Shown: positions 16,138-25,610, numbered from the stretch's first letter. The stretch: DNA of 64,000 bases from Micavibrio sp. UBA5572 (GCA_002425415.1 DIMG01000031.1:1-64000), one strand, 5' to 3'. Program-made: numbers and translations. Notes: generated by a model not told the origin, from the sequence alone.

Positions 16138-17169
16138 ATATCTTCTCTTGAATTCGATGACTTAACTCTTCTTCCCCTTTTGTATGGGGAGCATAACTCG
16201 AATATTTCCTATATAGAAAAAACGCTGAATGTTCAAATTGCCGATCGGGGCAATACCCTGTCTGTTGGAGGGAATGCCGATGACGTTGCGTTGGCCGAGC
16301 ATATTTTACGTTCGCTTTGGGAACGCGTTTCCAGCAAAAAAAGACTTGAAATGGTTTCTCCCGCCGATATTGATGCCATTATTCATTTTTCAAAACCGTC
16401 TTCACAACCCAAAGAAAGCAAAAAACACATGCCTTCAGATAGTCCTGTTGCTGCAATTCTTCCTTCACCTGCCCTTGATGATAAAAATGCCATCCATACC
16501 AAACGGAAATCTTTAGTTCCCAGAACACAAAATCAGGCGGCTTATGTTGACGCTTTGCGTAAAAAGGAAATGGTTTACGGCGTTGGCCCTGCGGGAACTG
16601 GAAAAACCTATCTTGCTGTGGCCGTTGGTGTCGAGATGTACGAGAAAGGATTGATCGAGCGTTTGATTTTTTGTCGCCCTGCGGTTGAAGCCGGAGAAAA
16701 ACTCGGCTTCCTTCCTGGCGATATGCGCGAAAAAATTGATCCTTACCTGCGACCAATTTACGATTCCCTGAATGATTTTCTCGGAGGGGAACGTGTTGAA
16801 AAAATGCTGGAACGTGGCGAAATTGAAATTGCCCCCCTGGCCTTTATGCGTGGACGCACTCTCAGTCATGCCTATGTCGTTCTTGATGAGGCACAAAACA
16901 CAACATCAACCCAAATGAAAATGTTTTTGAGCCGAATGGGTGAAAATTCACGCATGGTTGTCACCGGAGACCCAAGCCAAACCGATTTGACCGATGCCCA
17001 AGTTTCGGGATTAAAAGAATCAATGGATATTCTGAGTAATATCAATGAAATCGCGTTCATAAGATTCGAAAATGCCGATGTCGTCCGGCATAAACTTGTT
17101 GGAAAAATTCTTAATGCCTATGATGCCAAATCAACGTCCAAGTTCCCCCATAAAAATGCCAAACGTTGA
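16138..17169 (+). CDS. phoH: PhoH-like ATPase; probable non-canonical ATA start
   Basis: A PhoH/YbeZ-family P-loop ATPase linked to RNA metabolism, usually paired with ybeY. Walker A is G-P-A-G-T-G-K-T near residue 145-152, Walker B is V-V-L-D-E-A-Q-N, and a KH-like N-terminal domain precedes them. No ATG, GTG or TTG in this frame precedes the conserved opening S-L-E-F-D-D-L-T-L-L-P-L-L-Y-G-E-H; the first standard start is TTG 16180, inside that block. An ideal AAAGGAG (16124-16130) sits seven bases before an in-frame ATA at 16138, giving 343 residues. The frame is closed by TAG at 16120-16122. ATA is therefore the best start, unless there is a base error. The 3' end overlaps ybeY. Confidence 0.85.
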   Translation: MSSLEFDDLTLLPLLYGEHNSNISYIEKTLNVQIADRGNTLSVGGNADDVALAEHILRSLWERVSSKKRLEMVSPADIDAIIHFSKPSSQPKESKKHMPSDSPVAAILPSPALDDKNAIHTKRKSLVPRTQNQAAYVDALRKKEMVYGVGPAGTGKTYLAVAVGVEMYEKGLIERLIFCRPAVEAGEKLGFLPGDMREKIDPYLRPIYDSLNDFLGGERVEKMLERGEIEIAPLAFMRGRTLSHAYVVLDEAQNTTSTQMKMFLSRMGENSRMVVTGDPSQTDLTDAQVSGLKESMDILSNINEIAFIRFENADVVRHKLVGKILNAYDAKSTSKFPHKNAKR

Positions 17170-17641
17170 TTTGATTTTTGACTCTCCATTATGGGGAAAA
17201 TCAAAATTGGGGTGCAGAACACTGGTTCCCTCCCTGATTGATCTGGCGTGGAACAATGTACCCAAACGCCCCAAAGACATTGAACCTGAAATCTGCGTTA
17301 CCTTATCGGATGATCCGTCTCTTCGCATTCTTAACCGCAATCACCGTCAAAAAAACAAACCGACCAATGTTCTTTCTTTTCCCGATTGGGAGTCGATGGA
17401 CGATATGCCTTCCGGTATCGGGGATATTCCCATTGGAGACATTGTCGTGGCATTTGAAACCGTCAAACGGGAAGCTTTAGAGCAAAACAAGCCTTTTAAA
17501 GACCACTTTTCCCATATTATCATTCATGGTTTTCTTCATTTATTGGGGTATGACCATATTTTTGATGCCCAAGCCGAGGAAATGGAGGCTCTTGAGGTCA
17601 AAATCCTTAAAAAACTGGACATCCCCAACCCTTATATTTAA
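17156..17641 (+). CDS. ybeY: YbeY endoribonuclease
   Basis: A single-strand-specific, zinc-dependent RNase for 16S rRNA 3'-end maturation and ribosome quality control. The catalytic zinc site H-G-F-L-H-L-L-G-Y-D-H is complete near residues 122-132, and N-V-L-S-F-P is present. ATG 17156 overlaps the end of phoH by 14 bases and gives the usual length (161 residues). Upstream in-frame ATGs as far as 17072 exist but would add family-atypical sequence; no start has a strong ribosome-binding site, so coupling to phoH is likely. Confidence 0.93.
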   Translation: MPNVDLIFDSPLWGKSKLGCRTLVPSLIDLAWNNVPKRPKDIEPEICVTLSDDPSLRILNRNHRQKNKPTNVLSFPDWESMDDMPSGIGDIPIGDIVVAFETVKREALEQNKPFKDHFSHIIIHGFLHLLGYDHIFDAQAEEMEALEVKILKKLDIPNPYI

Positions 17642-17661
17642 TAAAGTGATTGTAATAGAAA

Positions 17662-18621
17662 GTGTTTGAAGACATGCCTGATACTGATAAAGAACCGTCA
17701 TCCTCGATAATCCAGACTTCGCAGGGGAAACCTGCGGAGTCGCCTAACCATCATGGCGGGGTTGTTGTCTGGCTTAAAAACCTGATTAAAGCAAAACCGG
17801 AAAGCGATGAGTCCTTACGCGAAGTTTTGGAAGACTACATCGAAGAAATGTCTTCCCATTCCGATAATCAAGAAAGTTCTGTTTCCCATGAACTAAAACT
17901 TCTCAGCAATATTCTGGAACTGCGCGATATGACGGCGGAAGACGTTATGATTCCAAGAGTTGATATTGTTGCTGTTGATATTTCCATCCCGCCTGACGAA
18001 TTTCTGGATATTCTTTCAAAGAAACAACATAACCGTATTCCTGTTTATCGGGATACTCTGGATGATATTATTGGAGTCGTGTATATCAAGGACGTTTTTG
18101 AGTCCCTGATTGCAAAGAAAGATATTGAAATCAAATCTTTGGTTCGGGAGGCTCCAGTTATCTCTCCTGCTATGCCGGTTTTTGATCTTTTGATGATGAT
18201 GCGCCAAACCAGACAGCAAATGGTTTTTGTTGTTGACGAGTATGGCGGAATTGACGGGTTAATTACTATTGGCGATGTTGTCGGCAGCATCATCGGTGAA
18301 GTTCAGGATGAATTCGACAAAACCATTATTCCCGAAATTGTTGCGGCAAAAGATGGCAGTTTTATAGTTGATGCCCGTATCGAAATTTCTGATTTTGAAG
18401 AAAAATTCGGTCAAATCCTTTCTGCAGAAGAACGTGATATGGCGGATACGCTCGGCGGATTTATTTTTACTTTGTCGGGGCGTGTGCCTGCTCGGGGAGA
18501 AGTAATCGCACATGAAGAAACAGGATTTGTTTTTGAAATTATGGAGGCTGATCCCCGTCGTGTAACCCGCATCCGTGTTCGCCGACCTGCTCCGGCGGAT
18601 CAAGAAACCAAGCAAGAATAA
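17662..18621 (+). CDS. CorC/HlyC-type CBS-domain protein
   Basis: A 319-residue cytosolic protein with two CBS domains (about 95-215: the first around M-I-P-R-V-D-I-V and H-N-R-I-P-V-Y, the second around V-D-E-Y-G-G-I-D-G-L-I-T) and a C-terminal transporter-associated domain. It matches the CorC/YbeX family, which in gamma- and alphaproteobacteria lies between ybeY and lnt exactly as here. YbeX has been connected to ribosome metabolism and Mg2+/Co2+ homeostasis; the role here is inferred. GTG 17662 opens the frame, with ATG 17674 as an alternative; neither has a strong ribosome-binding site. Confidence 0.88.
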   Translation: MFEDMPDTDKEPSSSIIQTSQGKPAESPNHHGGVVVWLKNLIKAKPESDESLREVLEDYIEEMSSHSDNQESSVSHELKLLSNILELRDMTAEDVMIPRVDIVAVDISIPPDEFLDILSKKQHNRIPVYRDTLDDIIGVVYIKDVFESLIAKKDIEIKSLVREAPVISPAMPVFDLLMMMRQTRQQMVFVVDEYGGIDGLITIGDVVGSIIGEVQDEFDKTIIPEIVAAKDGSFIVDARIEISDFEEKFGQILSAEERDMADTLGGFIFTLSGRVPARGEVIAHEETGFVFEIMEADPRRVTRIRVRRPAPADQETKQE

Positions 18622-20123
18622 TGTTTTCGTTCAAGCATAAGTTTTTACCGACATCGACCTTTGGTCGATTTTCGTTCTGCTTCTTGTTGGGATGCATTGG
18701 CGGAGGCGCGATGGGTCCCCTTTATTTGTGGTATAATCTTCTCATTGGCTTGTCTTTTTTCTGGATTCTTCTGACAGAATTTTCCAAACAATCAAAATGG
18801 AAATCGGCGTTTGCCGGATGGCTGTTCGGGTTCGGCTATTTTATTTATAGCCTCTATTGGATTGGCAATGCGCTCTTGGTGGATGGCAACCCCTATCTAT
18901 GGGCGTATCCTTTGGCTGTATGCGGTCTTCCTGCTTTACTTGCGCTCTTTCCTGCTGTGGCAGCGGGGCTGGCTCGGATTATTCGTCCAGGGCGCGATTT
19001 TTGGGCTTATATCGTATTTCTGGCCTGCTTTATGGTCATCGAATATGTACGCGGCTATATTTTTAGCGGCTTTCCATGGAATCTTTATGGTATGGCATGG
19101 ACGGGGCATTTGCCTATGCTCCAGATTCTTTCGGTCGGCGGAATTTATTTTCTGTCCTTTTTGACGATCTTTATGTTTTCTGCTCCTGCTTTTGCCTTTA
19201 AAGGAACAGCCCCTCGATTTGCCCGTATCGGTGTTTTGTGTTTGGCAATCGGCATTGGAATTTCCCTTTATGCTTTTGGTATTCAACGATTAGCCAAGCA
19301 TCAAACAGAATACCGCGACGATGTGGTTATCCAGATTGTCCAACCCAATATTCCGCAAGAGAAAAAATGGGACGGGTCGTTAATGTGGGATAATTTTCGT
19401 TCCCTGATTAACATGATTCATCGGGACGGGTCGTTAAAAGGCAAAGGCGAACATCCGGCGCGTGTTCTTGTTCTTCCTGAATCGGCCATGACTTATCACC
19501 ATCTGAATGAGAAAGCCGCCCTTGATGCTTTACGGGGGGCTTCGGGGCATTTCTCCGAAACAACCTACATTCTGACAGGGGCTCTGTTAAAAGATCAGGC
19601 GGGGTATCATAACAGCCTGATAGCCCTTAACCAGCAAGCCGAGCGCGTCTATAGTTTTGATAAATTCCATCTGGTTCCGTTTGGCGAATATATTCCGTTC
19701 CAGAAATACATTCCGTTTGGCCCTGTGGTCAATTTTTCCGGATTTGTTCAAGGGGCGGGCCCTCAAACAGCGCAGCTTGATGGCGTGCCTCCTTTTAGTC
19801 CTCTGGTCTGCTATGAAGTTATCTTCCCCGGGGAGGTCACATCGGATAACCCCGTTCGTCCCGAATGGATTGTGAATGTAACCAATGATGCATGGTATGG
19901 TCTTTCACCCGGGCCATTCCAGCATATGGCTCATGCGATCTATCGCTCCATCGAGGAAGGCCTTCCGGTTGTCCGGTCAGCCAATACCGGAATATCCACG
20001 ATCATTGACCCCTATGGCCGCGTATTGACCGTTATTCCATTGAACAGCACCTATACGGATGAGCTTTATCTGCCCAAACCTGCCATGAGCCGCCCGATCT
20101 ATTCAAAGTTCAAGAATTTCTAG
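18621..20123 (+). CDS. lnt: Apolipoprotein N-acyltransferase
   Basis: The enzyme adds the third acyl chain to lipoproteins in the inner membrane. The 500-residue protein has about six N-terminal membrane helices and a periplasmic nitrilase domain. The catalytic triad is visible: E in L-P-E-S-A, K in D-K-F-H-L-V-P-F-G-E-Y and C in V-C-Y-E-V-I-F-P. It overlaps the CorC-like gene at TAATG, so the two are coupled. Substrates in this window include the BamE-like lipoprotein and the lipoprotein at 31566. Confidence 0.96.
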   Translation: MFSFKHKFLPTSTFGRFSFCFLLGCIGGGAMGPLYLWYNLLIGLSFFWILLTEFSKQSKWKSAFAGWLFGFGYFIYSLYWIGNALLVDGNPYLWAYPLAVCGLPALLALFPAVAAGLARIIRPGRDFWAYIVFLACFMVIEYVRGYIFSGFPWNLYGMAWTGHLPMLQILSVGGIYFLSFLTIFMFSAPAFAFKGTAPRFARIGVLCLAIGIGISLYAFGIQRLAKHQTEYRDDVVIQIVQPNIPQEKKWDGSLMWDNFRSLINMIHRDGSLKGKGEHPARVLVLPESAMTYHHLNEKAALDALRGASGHFSETTYILTGALLKDQAGYHNSLIALNQQAERVYSFDKFHLVPFGEYIPFQKYIPFGPVVNFSGFVQGAGPQTAQLDGVPPFSPLVCYEVIFPGEVTSDNPVRPEWIVNVTNDAWYGLSPGPFQHMAHAIYRSIEEGLPVVRSANTGISTIIDPYGRVLTVIPLNSTYTDELYLPKPAMSRPIYSKFKNF

Positions 20124-20134
20124 GGAATTTAAAA

Positions 20135-20210
20135 TGGTGCGCGCTGAGAGGATTGAACTCCCGACCCACTCGGTGTAAACGAGTTGCTCTACCGCTGAGC
20201 TAAGCGCGCT
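20135..20210 (-). tRNA. tRNA-Val(TAC)
   Basis: The minus strand folds into a standard 76-base tRNA. The acceptor AGCGCGC pairs with GCGCGCA-side bases, the anticodon stem ACTCG/CGAGT encloses TTTACAC with anticodon TAC, the T-arm is GAGTTCAATCC, and CCA is encoded. It lies between convergent lnt and hup. Confidence 0.93.
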
Positions 20211-20262
20211 CCAGAGACGAGTTTTTTACCTATCTTTCGCAGGAATAGCAAGAGGAAAAATA

Positions 20263-20300
20263 TAAAAAAACAGCCCGAGATCATTTCTATCGGGCTGTTT
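20263..20300 (-). terminator. Intrinsic terminator of hup
   Basis: ACAGCCCGA and TCGGGCTGT form a nine-pair stem around a short loop immediately downstream of hup on its own strand. A run of T residues follows in the RNA sense. Confidence 0.85.
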
Positions 20301-20322
20301 GTATTCTTGATTGTCAAGACGA

Positions 20323-20601
20323 TTAACGGTTGTTAACGGTGTCTTTAAGCTCTTTACCAGCTTTGAATTTAGGCTGTTTGGAAGCAGGAATTTTGATCGC
20401 TTCGCCGGTACGTGGGTTGCGACCTGTAGATGCAGCGCGTTTTGCTACTGAGAATGTACCAAAACCTACCAAACGAACTTCGTCTCCTTTTTTCAGTGCT
20501 TTAGAAATGCACTCGATGATGGCTTCGATCGCTTCTTGAGAAGCAGCTTTGGTCATTTCGGTTTTTTTAGCTACGGCTTCAACCAATTCAGATTTGTTCA
20601 T
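20323..20601 (-). CDS. hup: HU-type DNA-binding protein
   Basis: A 92-residue histone-like protein of the HU/IHF fold. The N-terminal helices begin M-N-K-S-E-L-V-E-A-V, and the DNA-binding arm is marked by G-F-G-T-F, R-N-P-R-T-G and P-x-F-K-A-G-K-x-L-K. It wraps and bends DNA without strong sequence preference. ATG 20601 is chosen because GAGGGG lies six bases upstream; a longer frame to 20652 adds residues foreign to the family. The position next to lon is common. It ends at a strong terminator. Confidence 0.96.
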   Translation of the reverse strand: MNKSELVEAVAKKTEMTKAASQEAIEAIIECISKALKKGDEVRLVGFGTFSVAKRAASTGRNPRTGEAIKIPASKQPKFKAGKELKDTVNNR

Positions 20602-20723
20602 AGTAACCCCTCGGGTTCGAAAGTTGAGTTTAAAAAAGAGTCTACTTACCACCTAAGTCCCTTGATTCTCAAGGAGTGTCTGCGATTCGTAGAATCAATT
20701 TTTATGCCTTTTTAGAAAAAATC

Positions 20724-23156
20724 TCAATGACGAATTACCTCTTCACCCTGATTTTCTGCGGTTTTTGGGGATATTTTTTCAATTTTCCCACTTTTTTGGT
20801 CATTTTCGTCAGAAATAATGGGTTCCGGCATGGTCATCAGAGCGTGAGACAACACTTCTTCAATAGTTCCAACGGGCACTATTTCCAATCCTTTTTTGAC
20901 ATTTTGCGGAATTTCCTCAAGGTCTTTGGCATTATCTTTGGGGATCAGAACCTTGGTAATTCCTCCGCGCAACGCCGCCAATAACTTTTCTTTGAGGCCG
21001 CCAATTTCGGTGACATAGCCACGCAAATTCACTTCCCCTGTCATCGCAATGTCACGGCGGACTTCGATTCCTGTCAAAGCCGATACGATAGCAGTCACCA
21101 TCGCGGCACCAGCAGAAGGCCCGTCTTTCGGCGTTGCCCCTTCAGGAACGTGAACGTGAATATTCATTTCTTTCAGGCGGTCGTAACAAATGCCCAATTG
21201 AGCCGAGCGGGATTTAATCAGCATTTCGGCAACGATGATTGATTCCTTCATTACTTCTTTCAGGTTACCGGTCGTGGATAGTTTTCCATCTTTACCCGGT
21301 GTTGTGACGGCTTCGATTGAGAGCAAGTCTCCGCCGACTTCGGTATAAGCCAATCCATTCACAACGCCAATCCGATTGCTCACTTCAACTTCACCAAAGC
21401 TATAACGGCGAATCCCTGCAAATTTTCCAAGATTTTTTGGAGTAATCGACAAAGCCGTCCGTTTCTTTTGCAAAATTTCTTTTGTGGCTTTGCGACATAA
21501 ATTTGCAAGCTCACGTTCCAGATTCCGAACACCCGCTTCCCGCGTGTAATAACGGATCAAGTCACGCAAGGCGGCATCACTGATCGCAAATTCACCACGT
21601 TTTAATCCGGCATTCTTCAATTGCTTTTTCAGCAAATGTTGTTTGATGATTTGAAGCTTCTCATCTTCGGTGTAACCCGAAATACGAATGATCTCCATTC
21701 TGTCCAATAATGGGCGCGGCATATTCAATGAGTTTGCCGTACAAATAAACATAACATCCGACAAATCATAATCTGTTTCAAGATAATGGTCGTTAAATGT
21801 CCCATTTTGTTCGGGATCAAGCACTTCAAGCAAGGCTGAACTCGGGTCGCCACGCCAATCAGAAGCCAATTTGTCAATTTCGTCCAACAAGAAAAGCGGG
21901 TTGGATGTTTTGGCTTTCTTCATGCCTTGGATAATTTTCCCCGGCATTGCTCCGATATAAGTGCGGCGGTGTCCACGAATTTCGCTTTCATCACGCACGC
22001 CCCCCAAAGAGATGCGTACAAAATTACGGTTGGTTGCTTTGGCAATCGATTGTCCCAATGACGTTTTACCAACACCAGGAGGACCTACCAAGCACAAGAT
22101 CGGGCCTTTGAGTTTATTGGCACGTTGTTGAACGGCCAGATATTCCAAGATACGATCTTTAACTTTTTCCAAAGAGTAATGATCTGTATTCAAAACTTTT
22201 TCAGCGATATTGATATCTTTTTTGACCTTGGTTGTTTTTTTCCACGGCACAGCCAGCAACCAATCCAGATAGTTGCGCACAACGGTTGCTTCAGCCGACA
22301 TCGGCGACATCATTTTTAATTTTTTTAATTCACCCAAAGCTTTTTCTTTGGCTTCTTTCGAGAATTTGGTTTGGTTAATACGCTTTTCCAGCTCTTCCAA
22401 TTCGCCGGAACCACCCTCGCCGTCTCCAAGCTCTTTCTGGATCGCTTTCATTTGTTCGTTCAAATAATATTCGCGCTGTGTTTTTTCCATCTGACGTTTG
22501 ACGCGACCACGAATGCGCTTTTCAACCTGCAACACGCCGATCTCGCCTTCCATCAGTGAGAAAATTTGTTCCAATTGTCCTGATACTTTTTTAACCTCGA
22601 GAAGTTTTTGTTTCTCTTCAATTTTAAGAGTCAAGTGAGAGGCAATGGTATCTGCCAATTTTGAAGGCTCTTCAATCTGCCCGATAGAAACGATAACTTC
22701 CGGTGGGATCTTTTTGTTCAGCTTGACGTATTCTTCAAACTGGGTCACAACCGCACGCGCCAAAGATTCAAGTTCTGTCGAAGCGATTGCTTCTTCTTCA
22801 AATGGAACGGCTTCGACTTCCAAAAACGGATCTGTTTCCGTGAATTTTGAAACACGGGCGCGATGCTCCCCTTCCACCAGAACTTTGACTGTTCCATCTG
22901 GTAGTTTCAACAGCTGTAAAATCGTTCCAATGGTTCCGATTTCATACAAATCATCCGGCGATGGATCATCGACCGAAGGTGATTTTTGGGTCAAAAGTAA
23001 AATCTGCTTTCCGGCATCCATCACTTTTTCAAGAGCAGCCACAGATTTTTCCCGACCAACGAAAAGCGGAACGATCATGTGCGGAAACACAACGATGTCA
23101 CGAAGGGGCAAAACCGGACAATTTTGGGGTGTGTCTGTAAGTTTAAAACCGAGCAT
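20724..23156 (-). CDS. lon: Lon ATP-dependent protease
   Basis: An 810-residue LonA protease for misfolded and regulatory proteins. It has an N-terminal substrate-binding domain (about 10-205), a coiled linker, the AAA+ module with Walker A G-P-P-G-V-G-K-T at 358-365 and Walker B L-F-L-L-D-E-I-D-K-L, and a C-terminal protease domain with the catalytic serine in K-D-G-P-S-A-G-A-A near 680. AGAGG precedes the ATG. In alphaproteobacteria Lon degrades DnaA, CcrM and SciP, so cell-cycle roles are likely by analogy. It lies downstream of clpP, with a 160-base spacer that suggests its own promoter. Confidence 0.97.
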   Translation of the reverse strand: MLGFKLTDTPQNCPVLPLRDIVVFPHMIVPLFVGREKSVAALEKVMDAGKQILLLTQKSPSVDDPSPDDLYEIGTIGTILQLLKLPDGTVKVLVEGEHRARVSKFTETDPFLEVEAVPFEEEAIASTELESLARAVVTQFEEYVKLNKKIPPEVIVSIGQIEEPSKLADTIASHLTLKIEEKQKLLEVKKVSGQLEQIFSLMEGEIGVLQVEKRIRGRVKRQMEKTQREYYLNEQMKAIQKELGDGEGGSGELEELEKRINQTKFSKEAKEKALGELKKLKMMSPMSAEATVVRNYLDWLLAVPWKKTTKVKKDINIAEKVLNTDHYSLEKVKDRILEYLAVQQRANKLKGPILCLVGPPGVGKTSLGQSIAKATNRNFVRISLGGVRDESEIRGHRRTYIGAMPGKIIQGMKKAKTSNPLFLLDEIDKLASDWRGDPSSALLEVLDPEQNGTFNDHYLETDYDLSDVMFICTANSLNMPRPLLDRMEIIRISGYTEDEKLQIIKQHLLKKQLKNAGLKRGEFAISDAALRDLIRYYTREAGVRNLERELANLCRKATKEILQKKRTALSITPKNLGKFAGIRRYSFGEVEVSNRIGVVNGLAYTEVGGDLLSIEAVTTPGKDGKLSTTGNLKEVMKESIIVAEMLIKSRSAQLGICYDRLKEMNIHVHVPEGATPKDGPSAGAAMVTAIVSALTGIEVRRDIAMTGEVNLRGYVTEIGGLKEKLLAALRGGITKVLIPKDNAKDLEEIPQNVKKGLEIVPVGTIEEVLSHALMTMPEPIISDENDQKSGKIEKISPKTAENQGEEVIRH

Positions 23157-23240
23157 AAGAAACCTCTAAAAGTTTATATTCCTTGAGCATAATGTCTGCT
23201 TCTAACCAATTGGTTAAGAACGGATCAAAAACAAGGGTAA

Positions 23241-23272
23241 AAATGGCCAGATCGAACACAATCCAGCCATTT
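23241..23272 (-). terminator. Hairpin downstream of clpP, possible terminator
   Basis: A 12-pair stem with two G-T wobbles and an eight-base loop lies about 45 bases beyond the clpP stop. The T-tract after it is short, so it may be a leaky terminator or a 3'-end processing signal. Confidence 0.4.
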
Positions 23273-23316
23273 ATGTCTTTTTTTGGAGCAAAAAGATAGG
23301 GTTTTTGCCTGAAAAA

Positions 23317-23964
23317 CTATACTTTTGTTTCTGCAGGACGAACATCGTCGCGGGATGTCACCACATGGTCAACCAAGCCCAAGTCTTTGGCTTCGTTAGC
23401 AGACAGCCATTTATCACGATCCATGAGCTCTTCCAGAACTTTGTATTTCTGGCCTGTATGAGTGACATAGGCTTCGGTTAAGATTTTCTTCAAGCGAATG
23501 ATCTCTTGAGCCTGAATTTCAATATCCGATGCCATCCCTTGAGCTCCACCAGAAGGTTGGTGGATCATGATACGGGAATTTGGTAAGCAGAACCTTTTTT
23601 CCTTGGCCCCTGCCATCAACAAGAATGATCCCATTGAGCAAGCCTGACCAATACAGACAGTCGCGACATCAGGCTTGATATATTGCATGGTGTCATACAT
23701 TGCGAGTCCTGAGCTGACAACACCTCCCGGTGAGTTGATGTAGAAATAAATATCCTTTTTAGGATTTTCCGATTCAAGAAACAGCAGCTGCGCACAAATC
23801 AATGACGATACGTTATCGTTTACGCCACCGACCAGAAAGATAATACGCTCTTTCAAAAGGCGGGAGTAAATATCAAACGCGCGTTCACCGCGGCTAGTCT
23901 GCTCGATCACAGTCGGAACGAGGTAATTGTTATAAACGTCAATCGGGTCGCGGTCTTTAATCAT
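23317..23964 (-). CDS. clpP: ClpP protease subunit
   Basis: A 215-residue ClpP peptidase subunit that forms a double-heptamer with ClpX or ClpA. The catalytic serine is in A-C-S-M-G-S-F (about 106), the histidine in R-I-M-I-H-Q-P-S-G-G (about 131), and the aspartate lies further on near D-R-D. AAAGG precedes the ATG. It sits between tig and lon; the usual clpX between clpP and lon is absent here, so clpX must lie elsewhere. Confidence 0.97.
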   Translation of the reverse strand: MIKDRDPIDVYNNYLVPTVIEQTSRGERAFDIYSRLLKERIIFLVGGVNDNVSSLICAQLLFLESENPKKDIYFYINSPGGVVSSGLAMYDTMQYIKPDVATVCIGQACSMGSFLLMAGAKEKRFCLPNSRIMIHQPSGGAQGMASDIEIQAQEIIRLKKILTEAYVTHTGQKYKVLEELMDRDKWLSANEAKDLGLVDHVVTSRDDVRPAETKV

Positions 23965-24074
23965 AATAGCCTTTTGGAATTGCGAATCATTGGGTGGGTT
24001 TAATAGAACTTGGAAACATTAGCCCGTGAACGGCGATGTTTCAAGGCCTGACTTTTGAAAACTTCATTAACATA

Positions 24075-24098
24075 AACCCCCAATTTGCATCGGGGGTT
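24075..24098 (-). terminator. Possible terminator of tig
   Basis: AACCCCC and GGGGGTT form a seven-pair, GC-rich hairpin about 30 bases beyond the tig stop. The downstream sequence is only weakly T-rich (TTATGTT), so efficiency is uncertain. Confidence 0.45.
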
Positions 24099-24127
24099 CA
24101 ATTGTTCTTGTTTATCCACCTTAGCGG

Positions 24128-25492
24128 CTATTTCTTTTTGGCAGCGGCCTTCTTTTTAGCTGGTTTCGCTGACATGCCTTCTTCTTCATCGGCAGTCAGC
24201 TCTTCCAAAGAAACTTCTTTTTCGGCAACTGTTGCTTTGGTGAGAATATGATCCACGACTTTATCTTCATAAATTGGAGCGCGGAAAGATTCAATAACCT
24301 GCGGGTTTTTCGAATAGAACTCGAGAACCTGTTGTTCTTGACCCGGAAACTTGCGGGCTTCGGCGTAAATCGCTTTGTAGAGCTCTTCTTGAGAGACCTC
24401 AACCGCATTGGCACGACCAATTTCAGCCAGAACCAATCCCAAGCGAACACGTCGTGCCGCAATTGGTTTTAATTCTTCCTTATCAGCGTCCGTAACTTCC
24501 TGACCTTCTTGTTTCTTTTCCTGTTCCATTTGGCGAACAATGGACTCAAATTCCATGGTAACCATTGTTTCAGGTAAATCGAAGCTGTGATTTTCATCCA
24601 GAGCGTCAAGAAGAGCGCGTTTCAGGCGCAAGCGTGACAATTGATCGTAATCCTTACCAACTTCTTTTTTAACAGCGTCTTTAAGTGTATCGAGATTTTC
24701 AAAATTGAGTTTTTTTGCCAATTCGTCATCGATTTTAATTTCGCCCGCTGTGCGTAATTCCTTGATGTCGACGTGGAAGATTGTCGGTTTTCCCGCCAAT
24801 TCTTTTACGCCGTAATCTTCAGGAAATGTCACGTCAACTTCCACATGGTCGCCGGCTTTTTTGCCAACCAATTGCTCTTCAAAACCAGGGATTAGTTGTC
24901 CGCTTCCGAGTTCAACACTCATATCATTTCCAGACATGCCAGGCAGTTCAACGCCATCCTTGGTTTTTCCCTGAAAATCCACAACACAAATATCACCCAT
25001 TGCGGCCGGGCGAACTTCTTCTACTTTTTCAAAAGAACGGTTGTTGCCCGCAATACGCTCCAATGTTTCCTGAATGACTTTGTCTTCAACTTTTGCCACA
25101 GGTTTTTCAATCGAAATTTTGGATAAGTCCATAACATCAAATGTTGGAAGAACTTCGATTTTCATTGTGTAAACGAGGTCTTTACCTTCATCAAAGGTTT
25201 CCCCGTCTTTCATTTCGATTTTCGGCTGCATTGCAGGGCGAATCTCTTTTTCTTTCATCGCATTTGCAGCAGATTCCTGAATGGTTTTATCAATAACTTC
25301 GCCCAAGACCATTTTGCCGTAATTTTTTTTCATGATCGGCATAGGGATTTTACCCTTACGGAAACCATCAACCCTGACGCGCTGACCGTATGCAACCAGC
25401 TCCATTTCCATCCTTTCCTGAATCAATGATGCCGGAATAGTAACCTCCAACTCACGGGTCAAACCTTCTTCTTTTAAAACAGCTACTTGCAT
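24128..25492 (-). CDS. tig: Trigger factor chaperone
   Basis: A 454-residue ribosome-bound chaperone and peptidyl-prolyl isomerase. The N-terminal ribosome-binding domain contains the signature G-F-R-K-G-K-I-P (about residue 44). The FKBP domain (about 150-240) follows with V-D-F-x-G and G-S-G-Q-L-I-P-G-F-E, then the helical C-terminal arm and a lysine/alanine-rich tail. ATG 25492 is used; a TTG six codons upstream opens the frame but is unlikely. It is upstream of clpP and lon, so this block gathers folding and degradation functions. Confidence 0.96.
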   Translation of the reverse strand: MQVAVLKEEGLTRELEVTIPASLIQERMEMELVAYGQRVRVDGFRKGKIPMPIMKKNYGKMVLGEVIDKTIQESAANAMKEKEIRPAMQPKIEMKDGETFDEGKDLVYTMKIEVLPTFDVMDLSKISIEKPVAKVEDKVIQETLERIAGNNRSFEKVEEVRPAAMGDICVVDFQGKTKDGVELPGMSGNDMSVELGSGQLIPGFEEQLVGKKAGDHVEVDVTFPEDYGVKELAGKPTIFHVDIKELRTAGEIKIDDELAKKLNFENLDTLKDAVKKEVGKDYDQLSRLRLKRALLDALDENHSFDLPETMVTMEFESIVRQMEQEKKQEGQEVTDADKEELKPIAARRVRLGLVLAEIGRANAVEVSQEELYKAIYAEARKFPGQEQQVLEFYSKNPQVIESFRAPIYEDKVVDHILTKATVAEKEVSLEELTADEEEGMSAKPAKKKAAAKKK

Positions 25493-25526
25493 TCTTTTCT
25501 TCACTTTCAAGTTTCAACAAATAAAT

Positions 25527-25610
25527 GGTGCGGGTGAAGGGACTTGAACCCCCACGTCCGAAGACACCAGAACCTAAATCTGGCGCGTCTGCCAATTTCG
25601 CCACACCCGC
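25527..25610 (-). tRNA. tRNA-Leu(TAG)
   Basis: A class II tRNA with a long variable arm on the minus strand. Acceptor GCGGGTG pairs with CACCCGC, the anticodon stem CCAGA/TCTGG encloses TTTAGGT with anticodon TAG, the variable-arm hairpin contains TCTTCGGA, and CCA is encoded. It reads CUA and related leucine codons. Confidence 0.94.
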
